Assembly: GCA_951813615.1 (NCBI GenBank)
Contig: OX638377.1
Location: 5,925,739-5,989,738 of the forward strand
Source of the DNA: an uncultured Latescibacterota bacterium
GTDB taxonomy: Bacteria > Latescibacterota > UBA2968 > UBA8231
Direction of reading: 5' to 3'
Length of the DNA: 64,000 bases
Positions 53,710 to 61,687 of this stretch are shown here, one piece after another. The stretch's first letter is position 1; every line of letters begins with the position of its first letter. A program made the position numbers and the translations under genes. The notes below the pieces were generated by a model. It did not search any database and was not told where the DNA came from. It saw only the letters and a list, made by a program, of their open reading frames with translations.

Positions 53710-53953
53710 GAGGAAGAAGAAAGCCAAGAGACGGACGAATCGGCAGCCGAGGAGGCAGAGGACGAGACAGCAGTCGAGGCCGTCTCTTGGGGATTCCTCA
53801 AATCAAGAGCGACGCACTGACTTAGGCGACGCCTTCGAGCACACCGGCATTCTTGCCGGAAAGGGGCACGGCCTTTATGCACCCGGCACCCGTACCCCTT
53901 TCCCGCAAACAACGTACACAAAGGAAGAGTTGGAGCGATAGTCCAAATACTGC

Positions 53954-56900
53954 TTAGGAACGTTTAATACCCAATTTTCTCATTTTGTTGTACAGCGTAG
54001 AAGGCGGCACTCCCAGCAGAGCCGCCGCTCCTTTTTTTCCCTTGATCTGTCCGTTAGTCGCATGGAGTACTTCGAGGATATAGCTGCGTTCAAGTTCAAA
54101 TAGAGGCATTATTTCGCGTTCTTGAGACTCTCCTTTAAGGCCGAGAACGGCGTTTACAATATTAAAACCGTGTTGCATCAGATCGGCCACTTCGATTTGC
54201 TCACCCTTGCAGGCTATGACGGCCTGTTGTATGAAATGCTCTAGTTCCCGCACATTCCCCGGCCAATCATAGGCTTGCAGCATCTCCACAACCTCGGAAT
54301 TCAAGGAGGCGGGTTGCCGGCCTAGGTGTGCTGCCATGCGATTTTTGAAAAACTCGACGAGGGCCGGGATGTCCTCCTTGTGTTCGCGCAGGGGTGGGAT
54401 GTACAGCGGAAACATCTGCAGGCGCAAATACAGATCCTCGCGAAAGTCACCGGCCTGCACCATCTTCTTCAGGTCGCGGCTGGTCGCGGCGACCATGCGC
54501 GTCTGTGCGGTCAGCGTCTGGTCGCCGCCAACCCGCTCAAACGTGCGCTCTGCCAATAAGCGCAGGACCTTGTTCTGCGTTTCCAAGGTCATCTCGCCGA
54601 TTTCATCCAAAAACAGGGTGCCGTCTTTGGCTTGTTCTATCTTGCCTATTTCGCTGGTAGAAATCTCGTTTTCTCGACCAAAGAGTTCACTATGGGACAA
54701 GGCTCCGCAATTGACATGGATGAAAGGGCCGTTGCCATAGGCACTCAACGCGTGTAGGGCCCGCGCCGCTAACCCCTTGCCCACACCCGTTTCGCCTAGC
54801 AGTAGTACGGTCAGATCGGAGGGTGCCACCTCCATGAGTTTGGTTTGAAATTGGTGTACGGTCTCGCTCTGGCCGATCAGCACGGTCAGATCGGAGGGTG
54901 CCACCTCCATGAGTTTGGTTTGAAATTGGCGCAGGACCTCGCTCGGTCCGACAACTTCGTTGCCCTCACGGAGTGTGGCCGATAGGGTTTCGATATGCGC
55001 GTCGGGTTTGACCGCAAGCTGCGTCTGCGCTGTCTCCGAGTAATGGAGATCCCGATCTATCGCTCGGACTTGAAAGGTGTAGTCGCCCGGTGGCAGATTT
55101 TGATAACAGGCCCGCAACTCTGGGGTCGCGGGACACCAGTCGGCGTCGTATCCCTGCAAGCGGTACTCATAGAGCATGTCGCGGGGAGGGGTGGAAAAAC
55201 TCAGGCCCTTGTACTCAAAAACCACCGACTGCCCCACTGTGGAGGAGCAGACGTCCTCTACGTTCTCATAGACCTGATCGGTGGTAACTTGGATGAGACG
55301 AATCAGGGGCGGCGTTTGCCGGGGCCGGTAGCGTATGATGGAACCCACGGTCGTGCCCAACCAGAAGGTGCCGTCGCGATCTTCGAGTATTCGACAAACG
55401 GGTCCTATATGGGGTGATTGGATGGTCTGGAAGAGCCGACCATCGTACTGCGTCACACCTCGGTCGGTGCCGATCCAGAGATGTCCTCGCGCATCCTCCA
55501 ACAAACAGTGGATGCGGTTGCTCGGTAGCCCGTCTTCGGTGGTAAAGGTGCGGAAGGTGCTGCCATCAAAGCAACTGATACCGCCTAGGGTAGCGATCCA
55601 TAGATTGCCCTGGCGGTCTAATAGGAGGTCGTTTACATGGTTGTCTATCAGTCCGTTCTCAACCCCATACCATGTAAGACCCTCTTCTGGATGCCAGCGG
55701 GCAAAGCCGGTGACACTAGCGGGGCCCTCTCTACTGATCAAATGGAAATAGATTGCGTCGTTGGGGGAGGCAACCACCGCGCCAATGCGGCTGTGAGGTG
55801 TTTTTTCGCCATCCTCCGCAAAAATGGGTTGGCACGACTCGCCCTGCTGGTACACGATCTGTAATGGGCTGGCCAAAAGCTTGTTTCTTTGGTGTATGGT
55901 GTAGTGTTCCCAATAGCCGAAGAGGAATCGTCCTTGCCGGTCTTGCGTGATGCGGCTAATGCCCCCTGCGTCTATATCGGCCGCTATGTTCTCTTTTTTG
56001 AGCGTCTGATCTTCGCGGCGGAACAGACCTTTTACGCCACCGAACCACAAGTGCCCTTCAAGGTCTTCGTAGATGGAGAAGCAGTTGTCAATATCACCTT
56101 GCTTGGATTCCACAAACGTAAAATGCTCGCCATCGAAGCGGGCGATGCTTTTGCGAGGGTGAGTGAGCTGGGGAGAAGTATACCCGATCCATATATCACC
56201 TTGCCGGTCTTGGGCGATCTGCGAGACTTCATGCACGTTTTTATGAATTATGTTTGCTCGCAGGTCGAAAACGGTGATACTATGCGCATCGTATAGCCCC
56301 ACGCCGTTCCAGGTGGCAAACCAAAACTGATCCTCGCGGTCGTGGAACACGGCCGTGACGGCGGAATGAGGTAGCCCATCGGCCGCGGTGAATCGGCTGA
56401 ACCCATCATCGTCTTGGTAGAATGCACCGTCCATCGTGCAAAACCACATCCGACCGTCCCGGTCGCACGTGATTCGGCGCAGCCAACAATTCAAACTCTC
56501 CTCAACAGACTGGAAGGTGTTGTTGTCATAAAAATAGAGGTGGCCTCTCCCCTTCCGACCGACCCACACCTTGCCAGTATGGTCCTGACCCACGGCATAA
56601 CCAGCCCTGATTCGGGGAAAGCCCTCATCCTCTTCGTAGCGGTGGAAGGATTCGCCATCGAAGCGGATGAGGTCCTGAAAGCCAAACCACAGGTGGCCTT
56701 GCGGGTCTTGGGCGATGCCCGCACACCTATTAGGAGGAAAATCAGGAGGCAAAGGCTGCTGGTATTGCTCAAGATAGAGCGGGGTCAAGTCGTGGAAGAC
56801 GGCACCGTCGTAATACCCCAAGGTCTCGGTGCCACCGAACCAGATACGATCCAGACTATCTTCGTAGATGAACGACACAGGACGGCCTGAAATGCCGTCG

Positions 56901-57196
56901 TCTTCCAAGTGGTGAAAGTCTGCGCCGTCGTACCAGCAGACTCCCTTTAGTGTCCCAAACCACAACCGCTTCTGACGATCCTTTTGAATGAAGAAAACCT
57001 GGTCGTGAGTAAGACCGTCCTGGGTCGTAAAATGTTGGAACGCATCCCCGTCAAAGCGGCAGGCACCGTTGTCCCAAGTAGCGAACCAGATATACCCCTC
57101 GCTATCCTCGGCGATGTGTTCAATGCGCAGTGATGGTAGGCCATTGTCTGTAGAATACGTCTCCCAAGTGCCCATGCGGCTAAGTGGCTCGATCAT
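53954..57196 (-). CDS. Cytosolic propeller-sensor AAA+ regulator lacking GAFTGA
   Basis: This 1080-residue regulator has about fourteen two-component-regulator propeller repeats (xWFGTxxGxxxYDG, ~1-640), a Y_Y_Y domain (~645-735) and an AAA+ sigma54-activator-type ATPase: Walker A GETGVGKG 801-808, Walker [10 protein letters not shown] with D864/E865, arginine-finger region and [13 protein letters not shown] Fis-type HTH ends it ([19 protein letters not shown]). The sigma54-contacting GAFTGA loop is replaced by ENEISTSEI (842-850). There is no signal peptide or membrane helix. ATG 57196 with AAGGG is preferred over GTG 57238, which falls almost on the predicted transcription start. Confidence 0.85.
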   Translation of the reverse strand: MIEPLSRMGTWETYSTDNGLPSLRIEHIAEDSEGYIWFATWDNGACRFDGDAFQHFTTQDGLTHDQVFFIQKDRQKRLWFGTLKGVCWYDGADFHHLEDDGISGRPVSFIYEDSLDRIWFGGTETLGYYDGAVFHDLTPLYLEQYQQPLPPDFPPNRCAGIAQDPQGHLWFGFQDLIRFDGESFHRYEEDEGFPRIRAGYAVGQDHTGKVWVGRKGRGHLYFYDNNTFQSVEESLNCWLRRITCDRDGRMWFCTMDGAFYQDDDGFSRFTAADGLPHSAVTAVFHDREDQFWFATWNGVGLYDAHSITVFDLRANIIHKNVHEVSQIAQDRQGDIWIGYTSPQLTHPRKSIARFDGEHFTFVESKQGDIDNCFSIYEDLEGHLWFGGVKGLFRREDQTLKKENIAADIDAGGISRITQDRQGRFLFGYWEHYTIHQRNKLLASPLQIVYQQGESCQPIFAEDGEKTPHSRIGAVVASPNDAIYFHLISREGPASVTGFARWHPEEGLTWYGVENGLIDNHVNDLLLDRQGNLWIATLGGISCFDGSTFRTFTTEDGLPSNRIHCLLEDARGHLWIGTDRGVTQYDGRLFQTIQSPHIGPVCRILEDRDGTFWLGTTVGSIIRYRPRQTPPLIRLIQVTTDQVYENVEDVCSSTVGQSVVFEYKGLSFSTPPRDMLYEYRLQGYDADWCPATPELRACYQNLPPGDYTFQVRAIDRDLHYSETAQTQLAVKPDAHIETLSATLREGNEVVGPSEVLRQFQTKLMEVAPSDLTVLIGQSETVHQFQTKLMEVAPSDLTVLLLGETGVGKGLAARALHALSAYGNGPFIHVNCGALSHSELFGRENEISTSEIGKIEQAKDGTLFLDEIGEMTLETQNKVLRLLAERTFERVGGDQTLTAQTRMVAATSRDLKKMVQAGDFREDLYLRLQMFPLYIPPLREHKEDIPALVEFFKNRMAAHLGRQPASLNSEVVEMLQAYDWPGNVRELEHFIQQAVIACKGEQIEVADLMQHGFNIVNAVLGLKGESQEREIMPLFELERSYILEVLHATNGQIKGKKGAAALLGVPPSTLYNKMRKLGIKRS
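54807..54956 (-). repeat. 75-bp in-frame tandem duplication in the regulator linker
   Basis: Two copies with a period of 75 nt share an identical ~47-bp core encoding [15 protein letters not shown], just before Walker A. The second copy leads directly into the P-loop strand; the first duplicates the linker helix and strand. Confidence 0.88.
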
Positions 57197-57227
57197 AGAA
57201 AATACCCTTGTCACGCCCTTCGGGCGC

Positions 57228-57279
57228 AGTGAATTCACTTCGACACTCGAAAAATACTCCTACCTACGCAGATATTCAA
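57228..57279 (-). promoter_or_regulatory. Regulator promoter with palindromic operator at the start site
   Basis: On the minus strand TTGAAT (57274-57279) and TATTTT (57251-57256) are 17 nt apart. A perfect 12-bp palindrome AGTGAATTCACT (57228-57239) would lie just inside the transcript. AGTGAATTCA recurs at 57341-57350, and ACTCGAAAAA occurs at 57245 and 57315. This suggests autoregulation. Confidence 0.4.
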
Positions 57280-57402
57280 CTACTTCCTCTAAGAAATCTT
57301 GAAATAGAGTGTGTACTCGAAAAAAACATGCGACATATTGAGTGAATTCAAAATACCGTCTGTTGTTCAAGTGAATCAAGCAGAGTAGCATATCTTAAAG
57401 AT

Positions 57403-57454
57403 ATAAGGACCGTATGCAGTCCCTATAATATAAGGACCGCATACGGTCCTTTAT
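57403..57454. promoter_or_regulatory. Tandem palindromes in the divergent regulator/WD40 spacer
   Basis: Two palindromic sites begin 27 nt apart: an imperfect one (ATAAGGAC...GTCCCTAT, 57403-57426) and a perfect 8-bp stem AAGGACCG/CGGTCCTT (57432-57451). The second is followed by TTATTTT and could fold as a terminator. The paired spacing fits a dimeric DNA-binding protein, possibly the adjacent Fis-type regulator, about 65-115 nt upstream of the WD40 promoter. Confidence 0.45.
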
Positions 57455-57517
57455 TTTGACTAAAAATGCCCTGATAAAGAAGGACATCGTATTGTAACAT
57501 TTAAGTAATCTCTTTTC

Positions 57518-57546
57518 TTGACATCCTTATACCATTTTTGTATAGT
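57518..57546 (+). promoter_or_regulatory. Sigma70 promoter of the third WD40 gene
   Basis: TTGACA (57518-57523) and TATAGT (57541-57546) are separated by exactly 17 nt. Transcription would start near 57553, leaving a ~118-nt leader before the ATG at 57671. Confidence 0.75.
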
Positions 57547-57670
57547 TCTCGGCGCTCTCCTTGTGGGATTCGAGGCAACAATAGCCAATTGTCAGATGCA
57601 GCTAATTGCGATTAGATCGGCTGTAGTCTTGGGTGGCGGAGAGTTCCCTCTCTCTTAGAAGAAAGTACGA

Positions 57671-59914
57671 ATGAAAAAGACACGGTTTTTCAACGTTGGC
57701 CTCATGTTGGTCGCTGTCCTGTTCGCGCAGACTATCCGTGCCCAAGACGACAATCCCTTGAGTTTGCCCGAAGGAGCCAAAGGGCGTCTCGGGCAAGGTT
57801 GGATATCGGGAGGAATGGCCTATTCGCCCGACGGCACTCGGCTGGCGGTGCCTAGCAGCATTGGAATCTGGCTCTATGATATGCAGACTGGAGCCAAAGT
57901 AGCTCTGCTCAGGGGGCATGAGGGTGTCGTCCATGCCGTGACGTTCTCCCCGGATGGCCAGACACTCACCAGTATGAGTGGGGGCGGGACGTTTCGGGTA
58001 TGGGATGTGGCCAGCGGTCAACTCCAGGACACTTTGGAGGGCCTAGACTTTCCTGGTCTTCACGCCGCGTCGTTTTCGCCGGATGGTTCCAAATTGGCCA
58101 GTGGTGCGGATGAGGGATTCATCGGTTTGTGGGATGTGGCCAGCGGCGAACTCCAGAACGTCCTGCTAGGGCATGAGGGTGAGATCCGTTCCGTGGCGTT
58201 TTCGCCGGATGGTTCCAAATTGGCCAGTGCTGGGGATTTTCAAGATCCCACGGTTAAGGTGTGGGATCTGAGCACTGGCCAACCCACCACTTTAGAGGGA
58301 CAGGTGGAGTATGTAGTTTCCTTGTCATTTTCTCCTAACAGTCAGACTTTGGCCGTTGGTAGTCCATTTGACGGAGTTCAATTGTGGGATGCGGATACCG
58401 GCAAACTCAAGACTACCTTAGAAGTTACTGTCAGTTTCGCATTATTTTCCCCCGATGGTCAGACCTTAGCTGGGGCAGGTCCGAACAAGATCGACTTGTG
58501 GGATGTAGAAACTGGCCAACTGAAATCAACTTTAGATTGGCACACACAGTGGATTGTAGCCCTGTCGTTTTCTCCTGACGGTCAAGCCTTGGCTGGTATG
58601 AATCGCGATGGCTCGGTTCGGTTGTGGGACTTGGGCAGTGGCCAATTCAAGGACATTTCCCAAGGCCCCACTATGGAAGTGCATAGGGGACCTGTCCGCT
58701 CCGTGGCGTTTTCGCCCCATGGCCAGACTCTGGCCAGTGCGAGTTGGCCGGTCTGGTTGTGGGATGTGGCCAAGAGTCAACTCCAGACCACCATGGATGA
58801 ACGCCACAGGTATCCGGTCCTTGCCGTGTCGTTTTCCCCGGATGGCCAGACAGTGACTACCGGGAATCAGAAGGGCGTGATCCGCTTGTGGGATGCGGCC
58901 AGCGGTCAACTGAAGCTCGAGTGGACACTGGAGTCTACGCACTCGATTAGGGCACTGGCCTTTTCGCCGAATGGTTCCACCCTAGCCAGTGGCGGTGGGG
59001 TCGAGTTCGGGAGCCCAGGACTCCGCTTGTGGGATGTGGTCAGCGGCCAACTCAAGGCCACCCTCGAGCATACCGATCCTGTGACTGCTGTAGTGTTTTC
59101 CTCGGACGGCACGACTTTGGCCAGCGGCAGTGCATACGGAGCGGTCGGATTGTGGGAGGTGAGCAGTGGGAAACTCAAGGCCACTATGGACGAGCATTGG
59201 GATGCTGTCTATTCCCTCTCATTTTCTCCCGATGGCCAGACTCTGGCCAGTGGGAGTTGGAACAAGATTGGCCTGTGGACCGTGGGCAACGGCCAACTCA
59301 ATCTGAAGTCCATCTTGGAGCATACGGGGCAGATCCATGCCGTGGCGTTTTCACGCGATGGTTCTACCGTCGTCAGTGGGGGTGGAGGCCAGTTTGGGTA
59401 TATAGGAGACGTGGATACGGGACTCCGGTTATGGGATGTGGCCAGCGGCCAACTCAAGGTCGCTTTAGAGGGGCATCCCATGTGGGTCCATGCCGTGGCG
59501 TTTTCGCCCGACGGTCAGACCTTGGCTAGTGCGAGTGAAGACGGCACGATCCTGCTGTGGGATATGTCCCCCTATATCACACCCGCGACGGCGATTCACT
59601 CGTCTTCGCCGCCACTTCCGGCGCAGACAGCGCTGCTGGCCAATTACCCCAATCCGTTCAACCCGGAGACCTGGATTCCCTATCAACTGCACACACCAGC
59701 CTCGGTACGCCTGAGCATCTATGATGTCCGGGGAACCTTGGTCCGAGAAATTGATCTGGGCTACCGAGCGGCAGGTCAGTACCTGACAAGTGCCAGTGCC
59801 GCCCACTGGGATGGCCGCGATCATCATGGCCAGCGAGTTGCCAGCGGCGTGTACTTGTACCGGCTGCAGGTAGGGCCGGTTGCCCAAGCGCGCAAGATGC
59901 TTCTCGTCAAATAA
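57671..59914 (+). CDS. Third secreted WD40 protein: 14 blades and FNPETWIPYQL sorting module
   Basis: The 747-residue protein has a signal peptide (FFNVGLMLVAVLFAQTIRA), then fourteen WD40 repeats and a C-terminal module LLANYPNPFNPETWIPYQL ending GVYLYRLQVGPVAQARKML. The first blade (MAYSPDGTRLAVPSSIGIWLYD) is the same special opening blade that begins the 14-blade block in the other two WD40 genes, so this gene equals that block without the front propeller and Big-1 domain. It would fold as two seven-bladed propellers. AGAAGAAAG precedes the ATG. It is divergent from the regulator and probably its target. Confidence 0.88.
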   Translation: MKKTRFFNVGLMLVAVLFAQTIRAQDDNPLSLPEGAKGRLGQGWISGGMAYSPDGTRLAVPSSIGIWLYDMQTGAKVALLRGHEGVVHAVTFSPDGQTLTSMSGGGTFRVWDVASGQLQDTLEGLDFPGLHAASFSPDGSKLASGADEGFIGLWDVASGELQNVLLGHEGEIRSVAFSPDGSKLASAGDFQDPTVKVWDLSTGQPTTLEGQVEYVVSLSFSPNSQTLAVGSPFDGVQLWDADTGKLKTTLEVTVSFALFSPDGQTLAGAGPNKIDLWDVETGQLKSTLDWHTQWIVALSFSPDGQALAGMNRDGSVRLWDLGSGQFKDISQGPTMEVHRGPVRSVAFSPHGQTLASASWPVWLWDVAKSQLQTTMDERHRYPVLAVSFSPDGQTVTTGNQKGVIRLWDAASGQLKLEWTLESTHSIRALAFSPNGSTLASGGGVEFGSPGLRLWDVVSGQLKATLEHTDPVTAVVFSSDGTTLASGSAYGAVGLWEVSSGKLKATMDEHWDAVYSLSFSPDGQTLASGSWNKIGLWTVGNGQLNLKSILEHTGQIHAVAFSRDGSTVVSGGGGQFGYIGDVDTGLRLWDVASGQLKVALEGHPMWVHAVAFSPDGQTLASASEDGTILLWDMSPYITPATAIHSSSPPLPAQTALLANYPNPFNPETWIPYQLHTPASVRLSIYDVRGTLVREIDLGYRAAGQYLTSASAAHWDGRDHHGQRVASGVYLYRLQVGPVAQARKMLLVK

Positions 59915-60080
59915 AGCACGAAGCTCATTCATATTAGCCCAAGCCGAGGATTGCCTCGGTGGAAATCCACACTCATCTATATGATCGCTATGCCCTCCGA
60001 GGATATAGTGTTCCCGGGATTCCCCTACTTAGACTTTGTCTTCAACTTTGGCTATTAGCTTCAGTCAGGTTAAGAATGAT

Positions 60081-60686
60081 ATGATTTCAGTGTACCAAAT
60101 AAAACCGAAGTTTCAGCAATTGCTGAAACCACTACTAGGCGTATTCCATAAAGTCGGTATCACGGCCAATGGCATTACATGGATGGCAATACTTTTGTCA
60201 ACTGCGATTGGCGTACTGTCTTGGTTTTTCCCCAATGGTCACATGCTCTGGATCTTTGCGGTTGGTTTATTGGTAAGAATGACCTTGAATGCCCTCGATG
60301 GGATGATGGCCAAGACATATGGTATGACCAGTGTTTCGGGAGAAATGCTGAATGAGCTAGGCGACGTTTTTTCCGACGCAGTGCTGTTTTTCCCTTTGAT
60401 CAAGCTGACCGGTGTGAATTTCTGGTGGGTGTTGTTGTTCATTTTTCTTTCCATGCTGAATGAATTTATCGGGGTGTTGACAAAAGCGGCAACGGGAACG
60501 AGAAGATACGACGGCCCAATGGGAAAGAGCGATAGGGCATTGATTTTAGGAGTGACTTGTTTGCTGTTTTTCTTTTGGCATGAGGTAATGGTAGCCTTCG
60601 ATTACATTTTCGCAGGGATGAGTGTTTTACTGTTGTTGAGTTCAATGATTCGAATAAGAAATGGATTAGCTCAAGTACGGAATTGA
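60081..60686 (+). CDS. CDP-alcohol phosphatidyltransferase, YnbA-like
   Basis: This 201-residue membrane enzyme transfers a phosphatidyl group from CDP-diacylglycerol to an alcohol. The opening (YQIKPKFQQLLKPLL, VTANGITW) and the core RMTLNALDGMMAK...GEMLNELGDVFSD resemble E. coli YnbA. Against the textbook motif DxxDGxxAR...GxxxDxxxD the first Asp is Asn, Arg is Lys and the third Asp is Asn. The frame is open to 60036, but the ATG at 60081 matches the family start. It is followed after 2 nt by a CdsA-like gene, exactly as in ynbAB. The DNA is AT-richer than its surroundings. Confidence 0.85.
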   Translation: MISVYQIKPKFQQLLKPLLGVFHKVGITANGITWMAILLSTAIGVLSWFFPNGHMLWIFAVGLLVRMTLNALDGMMAKTYGMTSVSGEMLNELGDVFSDAVLFFPLIKLTGVNFWWVLLFIFLSMLNEFIGVLTKAATGTRRYDGPMGKSDRALILGVTCLLFFFWHEVMVAFDYIFAGMSVLLLLSSMIRIRNGLAQVRN

Positions 60687-60688
60687 TT

Positions 60689-61633
60689 ATGAATGTATTT
60701 ATAAAACAATGGGAAATAGCCTTGGTTATTGGGCTAATTTTCGGCCTTCTGGTTTTTGCGACGGCCCTTTTTTGGATAATGGGAAAGGTAAGGCCACAAG
60801 GTGATTTTTCAGAATTAAAAATGAGGACCAGGTCTTGGTGGTTAATGGCGACGATTTTTGTCTTGGCCACCATTTTACATCCTGTTATCACCTTTATCTC
60901 GTTGGGGCTACTTTCCTTTTTTGCGTTGAGGGAATTATCATCGATTAGTAAGAATGTAAGAGAGGCCGATCGTAGAGTATTAATTTGGTGTTTTCTGAGC
61001 ATTCCAATTCAGTATTATTTCGCTTACATAGGCCAATATAGTCTGTTTCTTACATTCATTCCTGTGTTTATGTATTTATGGATTCCTTTTATGCTGGCAA
61101 TCATTGGTGAAACAGAAGATATCAGTCGCTCCATGAGCGTCCTGCCGACCCAATTGATGTTTACCGTGTTTGGCGTTAGTCATTTGGCTTTTTTGGTTTC
61201 ACTACCGGATATTGAGGGATTTGATATAGGGGGAAGAGCGCTCTTGTTATTCATCGTATTTATTACAGAGATGAACGATAATTTCCAGTTTACTTGGGGC
61301 AAGTTGTTGGGAAGATATAAGATTATTCCTAAGGTGAGTCCAAATAAGACTTGGGAAGGGCTGATCGGTGGAGTAATTACTACTGTGGTTGTTGGATATT
61401 TTTTACGCTTTTTGACCCCTTTTTCTGAAATAGAGATTCTAATTGTTTGCGGCGTTGTTGCTATTACCGGTTTCATTGGCGATGTGGTTGTATCCGCTAT
61501 TAAGAGAGATATCGGCCTTAAGGATACGGGAAGTACGATTCCTGGACATGGAGGGATTTTGGACAGAATAGATTCACTGGCGCTTACCGGACCCGTTTTT
61601 TTTCACATTGTATATAACTTGTATTACGTGTGA
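60689..61633 (+). CDS. Phosphatidate cytidylyltransferase, CdsA/YnbB-like
   Basis: This 314-residue multi-pass membrane enzyme makes CDP-diacylglycerol, the donor for the preceding enzyme. The C-terminal CDS signature is complete: SAIKRDIGLKDTGSTIPGHGGILDRIDSL, with conserved KR, KD, HGG and DRxD, plus VSPNKTWEG. The ATG at 60689 lies 2 nt after the stop of the transferase gene; an in-frame TTG at 60683 overlaps that stop. It is low in GC for this window, so the pair may have been acquired together. A housekeeping cdsA presumably exists elsewhere. Confidence 0.92.
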   Translation: MNVFIKQWEIALVIGLIFGLLVFATALFWIMGKVRPQGDFSELKMRTRSWWLMATIFVLATILHPVITFISLGLLSFFALRELSSISKNVREADRRVLIWCFLSIPIQYYFAYIGQYSLFLTFIPVFMYLWIPFMLAIIGETEDISRSMSVLPTQLMFTVFGVSHLAFLVSLPDIEGFDIGGRALLLFIVFITEMNDNFQFTWGKLLGRYKIIPKVSPNKTWEGLIGGVITTVVVGYFLRFLTPFSEIEILIVCGVVAITGFIGDVVVSAIKRDIGLKDTGSTIPGHGGILDRIDSLALTGPVFFHIVYNLYYV

Positions 61634-61687
61634 GGACTAGCGAGCAGTGGACGATCTCACAAATTTGAAACGTACCGGAGTTTTCTG

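Noticed and set aside
53654-53941. A 95-aa basic ORF after the relic gene
   Set aside because: It is the out-of-frame reading of an acidic linker sequence, with strong Arg/Lys bias and no start signal.
57440-57671. A sigma54 promoter for the third WD40 gene
   Set aside because: No GG-N10-GC element was found; instead TTGACA-17-TATAGT is present, and the regulator lacks GAFTGA.
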